DNA of 64,000 nt from the NCBI RefSeq assembly GCF_018403245.1, contig NZ_BOSH01000006.1, forward strand, positions 124,001 to 188,000, in the 5' to 3' direction. Below the pieces are notes generated by a model that worked only from the letters and a program-made list of their open reading frames with translations, ran no database searches and had not been told where the DNA came from. Origin of the DNA: Paenibacillus sp. J2TS4 (GTDB lineage Bacteria > Bacillota > Bacilli > Paenibacillales > NBRC-103111). Position numbers and translations under genes: made by a program. Each line of letters starts with the position of its first letter. The stretch's first letter is position 1. Below are positions 1 through 8,505 of the stretch, piece by piece.

Positions 1-606
1 TTCATTATAGTAAAAGCCGTCTATGATCTCAGGTATCGACTCCTCGGCAATATAAGCGAATCCGTAGGTTGTATGGTCTTGTATTTCGTTCTTTTTTACA
101 TATTCGACATTTTCACCCAAGCCGCTTATTGTAAACGTAACATTCCTGCCGTTCGTACTTATCCTGATTTGATCACCGACATGATAAAGATGTTCCTTTG
201 CATACCGGGAATCTAATAAGATCTCATTCTTTTTGGACGGGATACTCCCCTCGATCAAAGCAGGCGTATTTATTACATTGTTTACGGGGATCGAATGAAT
301 TTTTAACGAAGCTTTATATCCTTCAAAGACTTGCGTGGCATCAAAGGTATAACGTCCTTCTATTTTATTGATACCTCCAATTTCGCTCAAACCGACCACA
401 TTATCTTTGGAAATTTGACTGTAATATACATTGAGGTCGCTTAAATTATGTTCTTTAAAATAATCCTTCGTATAAGCACTAAGAGTATCGCTATAAGTGA
501 TCAGCCCCCCATAGAAAAAAGCTCCTACTGCAACAACCAAAACTAAGGCAATAAATTGCCCTAGAGATTGCTTGATATCCCTTACTAATTTTAAAAATAA
601 TTTCAT
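1..606 (-). CDS. ABC transporter permease, FtsX/MacB type (N-terminal part, cut by window edge)
   Basis: Open from an ATG at 606 to the left edge, giving the first 202 residues only. It begins with a short basic stretch and one hydrophobic segment (about residues 16-38), then a long polar region that would lie outside the cell. This is the layout of the MacB/FtsX permeases, whose remaining membrane segments would lie beyond the window. Its start is two bases after the stop of the ATPase gene upstream, so the two are translationally coupled and should form one exporter. The cargo (lipoprotein, peptide or drug) cannot be told from this fragment. Confidence 0.8.
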   Translation of the reverse strand, partial: MKLFLKLVRDIKQSLGQFIALVLVVAVGAFFYGGLITYSDTLSAYTKDYFKEHNLSDLNVYYSQISKDNVVGLSEIGGINKIEGRYTFDATQVFEGYKASLKIHSIPVNNVINTPALIEGSIPSKKNEILLDSRYAKEHLYHVGDQIRISTNGRNVTFTISGLGENVEYVKKNEIQDHTTYGFAYIAEESIPEIIDGFYYNE

Positions 607-608
607 TA

Positions 609-1313
609 TCACCACTCAATCCCTTCAATACTTTGTTTTTCATCATTCATCGTGATGCTCTCGATCCTTCCGCTTTTAACCTTAATAATTTTATCGGCCA
701 TCGGAGCAATGGCGGAATTATGTGTGACCACAACGACGCACTTCTTCGTTTCCTTGTTCAAATCTTGAAGTAGCTTTAAGACGGACTTACCTGTAACATA
801 ATCCAAGGCTCCGGTTGGTTCATCACAGAGTAAGAGTAAAGGATTTTTTGCAACCGCTCTAGCTATAGCAACTCTTTGTTGTTCTCCTCCGGAGAGCTGG
901 GAAGGGAAGTTTTTGATACGATTCTTTAATCCAACTTTATATAAGATATCTTTAGCGTCCAGATGGTCATCACATACTTCGGTGGCAAATTCAACATTCT
1001 CTAGCGCGTTTAAATTCGGAATTAAGTTATAGAATTGAAACACAAAGCCAACTTTCTCACCGCGATATTGTGTTAATTTTTTTTCGTTGAACCTTGTTAT
1101 TTCTTGATCGCCAACAAACACTTGACCTGAGGTCGCCGTATCCATACCGCCAAGTATATTCAAAATCGTACTCTTACCGGCACCACTTGCACCCAAAATA
1201 ACGACGAATTCTCCCTCTGATATGGAAAAATCAACACCATCAAGGGCCGTGATGGGGACTTCTCCTATTTTGTATTCCTTTGTTACATTTTTAAATTCGA
1301 TTAACTTCTTCAT
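609..1313 (-). CDS. ABC transporter ATP-binding protein, MacB/LolD type
   Basis: A 234-residue ATPase with all nucleotide-binding motifs: Walker A GASGAGKS (about residues 41-48), Q-loop VFQFYNL, signature LSGGEQQR, Walker B LLLLCDEPTGALD and switch histidine VVVTHN. The length and the LDYVTGK stretch after Walker B fit the LolD/MacB/FtsE group, which powers FtsX-like permeases. The ATG at 1313 follows AAGGAG at eight bases. The partner permease follows two bases downstream. Substrate unknown. Confidence 0.92.
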   Translation of the reverse strand: MKKLIEFKNVTKEYKIGEVPITALDGVDFSISEGEFVVILGASGAGKSTILNILGGMDTATSGQVFVGDQEITRFNEKKLTQYRGEKVGFVFQFYNLIPNLNALENVEFATEVCDDHLDAKDILYKVGLKNRIKNFPSQLSGGEQQRVAIARAVAKNPLLLLCDEPTGALDYVTGKSVLKLLQDLNKETKKCVVVVTHNSAIAPMADKIIKVKSGRIESITMNDEKQSIEGIEW

Positions 1314-1371
1314 TTACCTATCTCCTTCAATACATTCTCTAATTTGACCACCCTGAATCTCCCAGTCCCGC

Positions 1372-1398
1372 ATTATACAATTGAGCTGATTATATCAA
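1372..1398 (-). promoter_or_regulatory. candidate sigma-A promoter of the ABC exporter operon
   Basis: On the minus strand TTGATA (1398-1393) and TATAAT (1377-1372) are separated by 15 bases, a little short of optimal, about 60 bases upstream of the ATPase start. Seen in sequence only. Confidence 0.35.
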
Positions 1399-1464
1399 TA
1401 TAAGAGAATGGAAATATCCACCTTCAGACTATTCTTGAGCTAGACTAAAGTCGGGCTCAATAAA

Positions 1465-1503
1465 AACAGCACTCCATATCCATTGCCGGAAGGGAGTGCT
1501 GTT
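1465..1503 (-). terminator. Rho-independent terminator
   Basis: An 11-bp perfect stem (1465-1475 with 1493-1503) is followed on the minus strand by TTTTTATT. It lies downstream of the duplicated tRNA-Ala tail and would stop read-through into the ABC exporter operon. Confidence 0.65.
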
Positions 1504-1544
1504 CGCTTGGATGCGCGAGCCAGGTCTCGGAGGCGGTTGGCAGA

Positions 1545-1852
1545 ACGCCGTGCTCCTTCGCTATCGCTTCGTCCGCGCGGACGAACCCCGGGGTTCGGCC
1601 CGAGCTCCAAAAACAAAGAACCGATCCATCAGGATCGGTTCTTTGTCGTATGGAGCCTAGGGGGATGTCCGAATCTCGATTGAACGGCTGACGAAGCATA
1701 CTCGACGAGGACTTTAAGCGGAAGATTCAGACGCCGTGCTCCTTCGCTATCGCTTCGTCCGCGCGGACGAACTCCGGGGTTCGGCCCGAGCTCCAAAAAC
1801 AAAGAACCGATCCATCAGGATCGGTTCTTTGTCGTATGGAGCCTAGGGGGAT
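1545..1852. repeat. direct duplication of the tRNA-Ala 3' tail and its terminator
   Basis: Bases 1545-1666 and 1731-1852 are two copies of the same 122-bp segment, offset by 186 bases, with one mismatch seen (1597 region, ACCCCGG against ACTCCGG). Each copy carries the same 14-bp terminator stem and the last 16 bases of tRNA-Ala. In the copy at 1651-1666 the tRNA match stops abruptly, so it is a tRNA fragment, not a gene. The 64 bases between the copies are unique. Short reading frames across this region are not coding. Confidence 0.9.
1800..1831 (-). terminator. terminator of tRNA-Ala
   Basis: A perfect 14-bp stem (1800-1813 with 1818-1831) with loop TGAT is followed on the minus strand by five Ts. 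It begins six bases past the tRNA 3' end. An identical hairpin lies at 1614-1645. Confidence 0.85.
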
Positions 1853-1909
1853 CGAACCCCTGACCTCATCGCTGCCAGCGATGCGCTCTCCCAGCTGAGC
1901 TAAGGCCCC
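1837..1909 (-). tRNA. tRNA-Ala (anticodon GGC)
   Basis: Read on the minus strand the sequence folds as a full cloverleaf. The acceptor stem GGGGCCT pairs with AGGCTCC through one G-T pair. The D-arm has AGCTCAGCTGGGAGAGC, the anticodon stem CATCG/CGATG encloses loop CTGGCAG, and the T-arm contains GGTTCGATCCC. The anticodon GGC reads GCC alanine codons. The discriminator base is A, and the CCA end is not encoded. Confidence 0.95.
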
Positions 1910-1924
1910 TCAGTTACCTTTATC

Positions 1925-1953
1925 ATTATATCCGGGCGGCTGAATAATTGCAA
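1925..1953 (-). promoter_or_regulatory. sigma-A promoter of tRNA-Ala
   Basis: On the minus strand TTGCAA (1953-1948), a 17-base spacer and TATAAT (1930-1925) lie 15 bases before the tRNA 5' end. This is near-consensus housekeeping promoter spacing. Confidence 0.75.
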
Positions 1954-2181
1954 GTCCCGTCTATAAAGTTCTAATATTCTAACAATTAAAGGTTTGATAC
2001 AGCATCAGCGAATACACCCGGTTTATAGTCACCCCGTTAGGCATTAAACTTCAATGTGGTTCCATAACCTCTAAGATTTGGGATAATTTATAAATAGTTC
2101 GTAAGCCGTTCCACTCTCATAACCTTGGCTAAATGGGGAATGATCGAATATATAGAAAACTTTTGAAAGGAGGGGACCGGG

Positions 2182-3708
2182 ATGGTTTTTTACATTTCCT
2201 TAATCGTTATTGGTCTGTTCGTGTTGTGGGGAGTGTTGAAGCCGGAGCAGCTTTCGGCCATGGCCAATGCCACGTTTGAGTTTACGATAAGCACCTTCGG
2301 CTGGTTCTACTTGTTGGTTACGCTAAGTTTTCTCATCTTTAGCTTGTATATCGCCTTCAGCAAATACGGGGCGATTCGGTTGGGGGATGACGAGGATGAG
2401 CCGGAATATTCCAATATTAGCTGGTTTGCTATGCTGTTTAGCGCGGGGATGGGGATCGGTCTTGTTTTTTGGGGAGTAGCAGAGCCTCTTTCTCACTATT
2501 TAGTCCCTCCGGAAGGGGCAGAAGGCGGTACGGCTCAAGCTGCCCGATTAGCCATGCGATATTCTTTTTTCCATTGGGGGCTTCATCCGTGGGCGATTTA
2601 TTCTGTCATTTCGTTAGCGCTGGCTTATTTCAAATTTCGTAAAGGCTACCGGGGGCTAATCAGTGCTACCTTTATTCCAATACTGGGTGACAAGGTGAAC
2701 GGCCCCATTGGAAAAGGGATTGATGTTCTCGCTATATTGGCTACAGTGTTTGGAGTGGCTACCTCTCTTGGACTTGGAACTCTGCAAATTGGAGGCGGTT
2801 TGAACCATCTGTTCCATATTCCTAATCAGGTATGGACTCACGTGATCATTATTGCCGTCGTTACCGTCTTATATTTAATTTCCGCTACTACCGGATTGGA
2901 TAAGGGGATCAAAACGATCAGCAACATTAATTTGATGATAGCTGTTGGATTAATGCTGTTTGTTCTTTTGACCGGTCCGACTTCGTTCATATTTGATACG
3001 TTCACCTCCACGCTTGGAGGCTATTTGCAAAATGTTGTTCAGATGAGCTTAAGACTGTCTCCCTTCACCGGAAGTACATGGATTGGCACATGGACCTTGT
3101 TTTACTGGTCGTGGTGGATTGCCTGGGCTCCCTTTGTCGGACTGTTCATCGCCAGAGTCTCCAAAGGCAGAACGATTCGAGAGTTTATTCTGGGGGTGTT
3201 GATCATTCCCAGTGCATTTGGATTTATCTGGTTTTCTGTATTTGGGGCTACCGGCCTTAAGATGGAGATCTTCGATGGCCTTCATCTGGCAGAAGCCGTC
3301 CAGCAGGATGTGACGAGTGCCTTGTTCCTTATGTTGGAACAATTACCTTTGGGAATGATTATAGCCGGTTTGGCGACTATCCTTATTATTACGTTCTTTG
3401 TGACATCGGCCGATTCCGCCACTTTCGTTCTCGGTATGCTGTCGAGCAACGGGACATTGAATCCTTCTGCCAAGGTTAAGCTGATATGGGGAGTGCTGCA
3501 ATCCTCCATAGCCGTCGTACTGCTGTTCAGCGGGGGGTTGAATGGTCTTCAGACGGCTTCGATTGTGGCCGCTCTTCCTTTTGCTTTGATTATGGTTTTT
3601 ATGTGCATCTCTATCCAAAAAGCGCTGCATGAGGACTACAAGCAAATCCGCAAAAAAGAACGGGAACGCCTCAAAAAGCTGGAAGCTTTGCTTCTTCGGG
3701 ATCCGTAG
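2182..3708 (+). CDS. BCCT-family osmolyte transporter (glycine betaine/choline/carnitine type)
   Basis: A 508-residue membrane protein with about twelve hydrophobic segments. It carries BCCT landmarks: AGMGIGLVFWGVAEP near residues 90-106, FFHWGLHPWA near 130, and the tryptophan-rich WTLFYWSWWIAWAPFVG near 305, which forms the substrate box in this family. Length matches OpuD/BetL (about 510). The family takes up glycine betaine or related trimethylammonium compounds using an ion gradient, mainly for osmoprotection. ATG at 2182 follows GGAGGGG. It stands alone, so the substrate cannot be fixed. A basic tail (RKKERERLKKLE) resembles the cytoplasmic osmosensing tails of some family members. Confidence 0.92.
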   Translation: MVFYISLIVIGLFVLWGVLKPEQLSAMANATFEFTISTFGWFYLLVTLSFLIFSLYIAFSKYGAIRLGDDEDEPEYSNISWFAMLFSAGMGIGLVFWGVAEPLSHYLVPPEGAEGGTAQAARLAMRYSFFHWGLHPWAIYSVISLALAYFKFRKGYRGLISATFIPILGDKVNGPIGKGIDVLAILATVFGVATSLGLGTLQIGGGLNHLFHIPNQVWTHVIIIAVVTVLYLISATTGLDKGIKTISNINLMIAVGLMLFVLLTGPTSFIFDTFTSTLGGYLQNVVQMSLRLSPFTGSTWIGTWTLFYWSWWIAWAPFVGLFIARVSKGRTIREFILGVLIIPSAFGFIWFSVFGATGLKMEIFDGLHLAEAVQQDVTSALFLMLEQLPLGMIIAGLATILIITFFVTSADSATFVLGMLSSNGTLNPSAKVKLIWGVLQSSIAVVLLFSGGLNGLQTASIVAALPFALIMVFMCISIQKALHEDYKQIRKKERERLKKLEALLLRDP

Positions 3709-3784
3709 GTTCAACATCGATCCATACCCGCCTGCTGGACCGGTTAGTTGTCTAAAATCAAAAAGATAAAAATTTGCACTTGAT

Positions 3785-3801
3785 ATACCCTGCGGGGGTA
3801 T
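3785..3801 (+). promoter_or_regulatory. copper-responsive CsoR operator upstream of csoR-copZ
   Basis: The 17-mer ATACCCTGCGGGGGTAT is a GC-rich pseudo-palindrome of the kind bound by CsoR repressors. It lies between a possible -35 (TTGCAC, 3774-3779) and the csoR ribosome site, and nearly matches the copy upstream of copA at 4567-4583. Confidence 0.8.
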
Positions 3802-3833
3802 GGTAATATGAAAACATCGAGGAGGTGTTGATC

Positions 3834-4160
3834 ATGGATCACCTGACGGAGATGGACGAAGCCCACTGTGCTGCAGGGGCGGAAAGAAAGAGCCATCATT
3901 CCGATAAAATCAAGACCAATCTCATCACCCGGCTGAACCGAATTGAAGGGCAGATTCGCGGGGTTAAGGGGATGATCGAGAGAGATACCTATTGCGACGA
4001 TGTGCTTAACCAAATAGCCGCCATTCAGTCGGCATTGAACAGCGTAGGCAAGATGCTTTTGGAAGGTCATATGAGAAGCTGTGTCGTGGAAAGAATCGAA
4101 GAAGGGGATCATGATGTTATCGACGAGCTGATGAAAACAATGAATAAGCTTATGAAATAA
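3834..4160 (+). CDS. csoR: CsoR-type copper-sensing transcriptional repressor
   Basis: A 108-residue all-helical DUF156/CsoR repressor. The copper ligands are visible: Cys in DTYCDD, then His and Cys in EGHMRSC. DNA-contacting basic residues lie in NLITRLNRIEGQIRGVKGM. In this family Cu(I) binding releases the operator and derepresses the copper-export genes. The start is the ATG at 3834, seven bases after GGAGGTG; a TTG three codons upstream sits inside the ribosome site. A polar N-terminal extension with HCAAG and HHS could add metal contacts, which is an inference. copZ follows, and matching operators lie before csoR and copA. Confidence 0.93.
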   Translation: MDHLTEMDEAHCAAGAERKSHHSDKIKTNLITRLNRIEGQIRGVKGMIERDTYCDDVLNQIAAIQSALNSVGKMLLEGHMRSCVVERIEEGDHDVIDELMKTMNKLMK

Positions 4161-4194
4161 ATACAAAATTAAAATAAGGAAGGGGAACTTATTG

Positions 4195-4395
4195 ATGAAA
4201 TCCATTGTTCTTAAAGTAGAAGGGATGTCCTGCGGACATTGTGTTAACTCGGTAGAAGGTGCGCTCGAGAAGCTTGGCGCAGCCGGCAAGGTCGATTTGG
4301 CCGCTAAGACGGTTTCTATCGAATTTGACGAATCGAAAATATCGGAAGATACAATCAAGAACGCTATTGAGGATCAGGGCTACGATGTAGTCTAA
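4195..4395 (+). CDS. copZ: copper chaperone CopZ
   Basis: A 66-residue single heavy-metal-associated (HMA) domain with the Cu(I)-binding motif GMSCGHC near residues 10-16 and the expected beta-alpha-beta-beta-alpha-beta length. CopZ carries Cu(I) in the cytosol to the N-terminal HMA domains of CopA and to CsoR. ATG at 4195 follows AAGGAAGGGG; an overlapping TTG one codon upstream is less likely. It is cotranscribed with csoR and closed by the hairpin at 4533. Confidence 0.93.
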   Translation: MKSIVLKVEGMSCGHCVNSVEGALEKLGAAGKVDLAAKTVSIEFDESKISEDTIKNAIEDQGYDVV

Positions 4396-4532
4396 GAACG
4401 GAATCTGTTAACGGCAACGAAGTATGGCGTATTTGCGACCTTTTAGGAAAATGCTCACCACTTGGGTTAGTTGTACTCAAACAATTGTGGTTAAAATTTG
4501 CCCAATGAGGTTACTATACCATATAGTCATTT

Positions 4533-4555
4533 AAGCTCCGAAAGGAGCTTTTCTT
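4533..4555 (+). terminator. terminator of csoR-copZ
   Basis: Stem AAGCTCC (4533-4539) and GGAGCTT (4544-4550) with a GAAA loop, followed by TTCTT. The 137 bases between copZ and this hairpin hold no evident gene. Confidence 0.7.
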
Positions 4556-4566
4556 ACCTGTTTTTT

Positions 4567-4583
4567 ATACCCTATGGGGGTAT
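4567..4583 (+). promoter_or_regulatory. copper-responsive CsoR operator upstream of copA
   Basis: ATACCCTATGGGGGTAT differs from the csoR operator only in the central bases. Its position 24 bases before the copA start shows that copA is a separate transcription unit under the same repressor. Confidence 0.8.
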
Positions 4584-4606
4584 AGTCATCGAGCGAGGTG
4601 TGAACA

Positions 4607-7042
4607 TTGGAAGCTAAAGAGAATATCAAAGAAATCAAAAATAGCACTTATCAAATCACGGGAATGACCTGTGCCGCTTGCGCCAACCGGATTGAAAAAG
4701 GACTGGGCAGAATGGACGGGGTCGAGTCTGCTTCGGTTAATTTTGCTTTGGAGAAAGCTACCGTAGCTTATAACCCCGATCAAGTCGATTCCACCCAGTT
4801 GGAGAAAAAAATCCAGCAACTCGGTTATGACACGGTCAAGCAATCGGTCGAGCTGCAAATCACGGGAATGACCTGTGCCGCTTGTGCGAACCGGATTGAA
4901 AAAGGACTGAACAAAATGCCGGGGGTGACCCGAGCGACCGTTAATTTTGCTTTGGAAACGGCTCATGTAGATTATTCCGAAGCCGAACTCCAGCTTGCAG
5001 ATTTAACGAAGAAGATCGAGCAGCTTGGCTATAAGGGCGTGCCTAAAGGAGAAGAATCAGGATCAACGGATCATCGGAAGAAAGAAATTAAGACCCAAGT
5101 GACCAAGCTGATTATATCGGCTATTTTATCTTTGCCGCTTCTGTGGTCGATGGTCAGCCACTTTAGTTTTACTTCTTTTATTTGGATGCCGGAAATTTTC
5201 ATGAATCCGTGGTTTCAATTTGCATTGGCGACTCCCGTTCAATTTATAATAGGAAGGCAGTTTTATGTCGGAGCTTACAAAGCACTGCGGAATAAGAGTG
5301 CCAATATGGATGTTCTGGTCGCTCTCGGGACATCGGCGGCGTATTTTTACAGCCTGTATTTAACCCTTCGGTGGAGCGGGAGTATGCATCATACGGTAGC
5401 TCTGTATTATGAAACCAGTGCGGTGCTGATCACATTAATTATTCTCGGTAAAGTTTTTGAAGCGCTGGCTAAAGGCCGGACCTCGGAAGCGATCAAAAAG
5501 CTGATGGGGCTGCAGGCCAAAACCGCCCGGGTCCTCCGGGAAGGTCAGGAGCTGGATATTCCGGTTGAACAGGTTGTTGCGGGCGATTTGGTCTTGGTCA
5601 AGCCGGGAGAAAAAATTCCAGTAGACGGGGAAGTTGTCGAAGGACAATCGGCAGTCGATGAATCGATGCTGACCGGAGAGAGTATACCGGTAGAAAAAGG
5701 AAAGGGAGATCGGGTCATTGGAGCCACAATCAATAAAAACGGTTCCCTGCGCTTTCGGGCGACTCAAGTCGGCAAGGAAACGGCATTGGCGCAAATCATT
5801 AAAGTCGTCGAAGAAGCGCAAGGCTCCAAGGCACCGATTCAAAGAGTCGCTGACCGGATATCCGGAATTTTCGTTCCGGTCGTTGTGGCGATTGCGGTGG
5901 TTACTTTTATCCTATGGTTTTTTATGATAGAACCGGGGCAATTTGCAGGAGCACTGGAAAAAGCGATCACCGTCCTCGTCATTGCCTGTCCTTGTGCTCT
6001 TGGCTTGGCTACGCCCACCTCCATTATGGCCGGTTCCGGTCGGGCGGCGGAAGCCGGAATTTTGTTCAAAGGCGGAGAGCATTTGGAATCCGTTCATCGG
6101 ATCACCGCCGTTGTGCTGGATAAAACCGGAACCGTCACCAAGGGCAAACCGGAATTGACGGATGTGCTCCCAGCTCCGGGAGTGGAGGAGGCCGGCTTTC
6201 TGAGATGGCTCGCTGCGGCAGAGAAGCCGTCGGAGCATCCGCTGGCCGAAGCGATTGTTGCCGGAATTGTCGAACGAGGCATTGAAGTGCCGCAAGCCGA
6301 GCAATTCGAAGCCATTCCCGGTTACGGCATTCGCGCTGCGGTGGAGGGCCAGGAGCTTCTCGTCGGGACCACAAAGCTGATGGATCGGCACCAAATCCAC
6401 ATTCCGCGGGAAGCTGTCGACGATAAAGAAAGAATGGAGCAAATCGGCAAAACGGTTATGCTGGCAGCGGCGGAAGGACGCTTCGCGGGAATGGTTGCGG
6501 TCGCCGATACGATCAAGGAGACTTCGCGGGAAGCCGTGGCCCGTCTGCATGAAATGGGACTTGCTGTCATCATGATGACAGGAGACAATGAGCGGACGGC
6601 TGAGGCGATTGCCAAGCAAGTCGGAATCGATCGAGTCCTGGCGGAAGTGCTTCCCGAAGGCAAAGCCGAGCAGGTGAAGAAGCTGCAGAGCGAAGGGCAC
6701 AAAGTCGCCATGGTCGGGGATGGCATCAACGATGCTCCGGCTCTCGCGACGGCGGATATCGGAATGGCCATTGGCACCGGGACGGATGTGGCGATGGAAG
6801 CTGCAGATGTCACGCTGATGAGAGGCGATCTGAGAAGCATTCCGGATGCCATATACATGAGCCGCAAAACGATGAACAATATTAAGCAAAATTTGTTCTG
6901 GGCACTTGCGTATAATTCTTTTGGCATTCCGATCGCGGCGGCAGGTTATTTGGCTCCCTGGGTGGCTGGGGCTGCAATGGCCTTGAGCTCGGTTTCCGTC
7001 GTGCTCAATGCGCTGAGACTTCAGAGGGTGAAGCTGGACTAA
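4607..7042 (+). CDS. copA: copper-exporting P1B-type ATPase CopA
   Basis: An 811-residue heavy-metal P-type ATPase that pumps Cu(I) out of the cytosol. Two HMA domains (about residues 12-75 and 83-148) each carry GMTCAACANRIEKGL. Then come the membrane segments, the TGES actuator motif, the transmembrane metal site VIACPCALGLATP, the phosphorylated Asp in DKTGTVTKGKP, the SEHPLAEAI nucleotide-binding motif and the hinge GDGINDAPAL. CPC plus paired CxxC domains mark Cu(I) specificity. The start is TTG at 4607 after GAGCGAGGTG. It has its own CsoR operator and works with CopZ. Confidence 0.96.
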   Translation: MEAKENIKEIKNSTYQITGMTCAACANRIEKGLGRMDGVESASVNFALEKATVAYNPDQVDSTQLEKKIQQLGYDTVKQSVELQITGMTCAACANRIEKGLNKMPGVTRATVNFALETAHVDYSEAELQLADLTKKIEQLGYKGVPKGEESGSTDHRKKEIKTQVTKLIISAILSLPLLWSMVSHFSFTSFIWMPEIFMNPWFQFALATPVQFIIGRQFYVGAYKALRNKSANMDVLVALGTSAAYFYSLYLTLRWSGSMHHTVALYYETSAVLITLIILGKVFEALAKGRTSEAIKKLMGLQAKTARVLREGQELDIPVEQVVAGDLVLVKPGEKIPVDGEVVEGQSAVDESMLTGESIPVEKGKGDRVIGATINKNGSLRFRATQVGKETALAQIIKVVEEAQGSKAPIQRVADRISGIFVPVVVAIAVVTFILWFFMIEPGQFAGALEKAITVLVIACPCALGLATPTSIMAGSGRAAEAGILFKGGEHLESVHRITAVVLDKTGTVTKGKPELTDVLPAPGVEEAGFLRWLAAAEKPSEHPLAEAIVAGIVERGIEVPQAEQFEAIPGYGIRAAVEGQELLVGTTKLMDRHQIHIPREAVDDKERMEQIGKTVMLAAAEGRFAGMVAVADTIKETSREAVARLHEMGLAVIMMTGDNERTAEAIAKQVGIDRVLAEVLPEGKAEQVKKLQSEGHKVAMVGDGINDAPALATADIGMAIGTGTDVAMEAADVTLMRGDLRSIPDAIYMSRKTMNNIKQNLFWALAYNSFGIPIAAAGYLAPWVAGAAMALSSVSVVLNALRLQRVKLD

Positions 7043-7130
7043 ACTAGATTATTATATGGCAGGATTTAGTATATCCATCCCTTCTGATATGCTACTATGT
7101 AGATATCACGATAACAGGGGTGAAGTGAGG

Positions 7131-8144
7131 ATGCTTAAAATCGGAATGGCCAGTTATTGGCATGTTCATGCCGGAGATTATGCCAGGCAGGTGGAGGCTC
7201 ATCCGCTAACAGAATTAGCTGCGGTCTGGGACGAGGACCCGAAGCGGGGCCACGCAGTTGCTGAAGTAAAAGGAATCAAGTTTTTCGAGAGCTACAAAGA
7301 TATGCTTGCAGAAGTGGATGCTGTTATTATCGACACGCCCACAACGATGCACGAAGAGGTCCTTATTGCCGCTGCGGAAGCAGGCAAACATATATTTACC
7401 GAGAAAGTAATCGCACCGACCTGGAAAGAGGTCCGGGCCATTCTGGATGCAGTTGAGGCTAACGGAGTCAAGCTGATGGTTTCCTTACCGAGACTTTATT
7501 TCGGCTATACGTTAGCAGTGCGCGAAGTGGTCGAGAACCATCGTCTCGGTCAAGTAACGCTCGTCCGTTCTCGCTTATCTCATAATGGGGCTATTCCAAC
7601 GGACCAGTCACCCACGGGCTGGCTGCCCGCCCATTTTTTCAATAAAGAGCAGTGCGGTGGCGGTGCAATGATCGACTTGGGCTGTCATCCGATGTATTTA
7701 GTCCGTCTGCTGCTGGGCATGCCCGACACCGTAAGCGCGACCTATGGACACATCACGGGACGGGAAGTGGAAGATAATGCGGTCAGCGTGCTTCAATACA
7801 ACCATGGAGCCATCGGTATCGTCGAAGCCGGGTTCGTTAACCGATTTTCTCCTTTTGCCTTGGAGGTTCACGGCACAGAGGGCAGTCTTCTTTATTCGAC
7901 CCACGATGAGAAAATGATTATACGCAGTACAGCCATGGGGCAGGAATATGTCGACGAGTGGAAAGTTAACGTTCCAGTTCCACAGGATGACAAAACAGCC
8001 TTCGAGCAATGGATAGACCATATCAATAATGGAACGGAAGCTGTTGAAAATATTCAGTTAGCTGCTGATTTGACCAAGCTTATGGAGGCCTCCAACCGTT
8101 CTGTGAGCGAAAGCAGAGCGATTGCTATCCGCGAATTGGCTTAA
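7131..8144 (+). CDS. Gfo/Idh/MocA-family oxidoreductase
   Basis: A 337-residue NAD(P)-dependent oxidoreductase-like protein with an N-terminal Rossmann fold, a TEK motif in KHIFTEKVIAPT near residue 95, and the C-terminal GGGAMIDLGCHPMYLV segment typical of the family. Members act on sugars, inositols or other polyols. Two oddities: the first nucleotide loop reads GMASYWHVHAGD instead of a GxGxxG loop, and the usual EKP is EKV, so cofactor binding may differ. The start is ATG 7131 after GGGGTGAAGTGAGG; an in-frame ATG at 7056 would add 25 residues but lacks a ribosome site. Substrate unknown. Confidence 0.82.
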   Translation: MLKIGMASYWHVHAGDYARQVEAHPLTELAAVWDEDPKRGHAVAEVKGIKFFESYKDMLAEVDAVIIDTPTTMHEEVLIAAAEAGKHIFTEKVIAPTWKEVRAILDAVEANGVKLMVSLPRLYFGYTLAVREVVENHRLGQVTLVRSRLSHNGAIPTDQSPTGWLPAHFFNKEQCGGGAMIDLGCHPMYLVRLLLGMPDTVSATYGHITGREVEDNAVSVLQYNHGAIGIVEAGFVNRFSPFALEVHGTEGSLLYSTHDEKMIIRSTAMGQEYVDEWKVNVPVPQDDKTAFEQWIDHINNGTEAVENIQLAADLTKLMEASNRSVSESRAIAIRELA

Positions 8145-8172
8145 TAGATATTGATTATGAACCATTGATAAT

Positions 8173-8229
8173 CCCCTGGTCATAGCCCTTGCCGTATCTT
8201 TTGTGCGGCAGGATGACTCAGGGGTTTTT
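8173..8229 (+). terminator. terminator after the 7131 oxidoreductase gene
   Basis: A long imperfect hairpin with outer arms CCCCTG (8173) and CAGGGG (8219-8224), inner GTCAT/ATGAC and TTGCCG/CGGCA pairing, followed by TTTTT. Confidence 0.7.
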
Positions 8230-8280
8230 AATGTATAATAAGAAGAACAGACAATAATAAGAAGGGGGGCAATCCATCTG

Positions 8281-8502
8281 ATGAATCCGATAGCGAAGAT
8301 GATGATTATTGGCGGAGTAGTTCTTATTGCGCTAGGATTAATTTGGCAGATCGGAGGGCGTTTCCTGAATTTAGGCAGGCTGCCCGGGGATATTGTGGTA
8401 GAGAAGGAAAATGTCAAATTCTACTTTCCGATCGTCACCTGCCTTATCTTGAGTGTGGTCGGTTCTTTAGTCTTCTATTTGATTCGCTTTTTCCAGAAAT
8501 AA
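8281..8502 (+). CDS. small DUF2905-type membrane protein
   Basis: 73 residues with two hydrophobic helices (about 5-24 and 48-68) separated by a short loop with GRLPGDIVVEKENVKFYFP, the hallmark of DUF2905 proteins. Function is unknown in the family. ATG 8281 is preceded by AAGGGGGG. It stands alone between a terminator and a convergent small gene. Confidence 0.82.
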   Translation: MNPIAKMMIIGGVVLIALGLIWQIGGRFLNLGRLPGDIVVEKENVKFYFPIVTCLILSVVGSLVFYLIRFFQK

Positions 8503-8505
8503 AAA

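Noticed and set aside
1457..1699. Short frames on both strands near the tRNA-Ala
   Set aside because: They cross terminator hairpins and a truncated tRNA copy, so they are not coding.
5912..6889. 325-codon frame on the minus strand within copA
   Set aside because: Antisense shadow of the CopA phosphorylation and nucleotide-binding domains, with no ribosome site.
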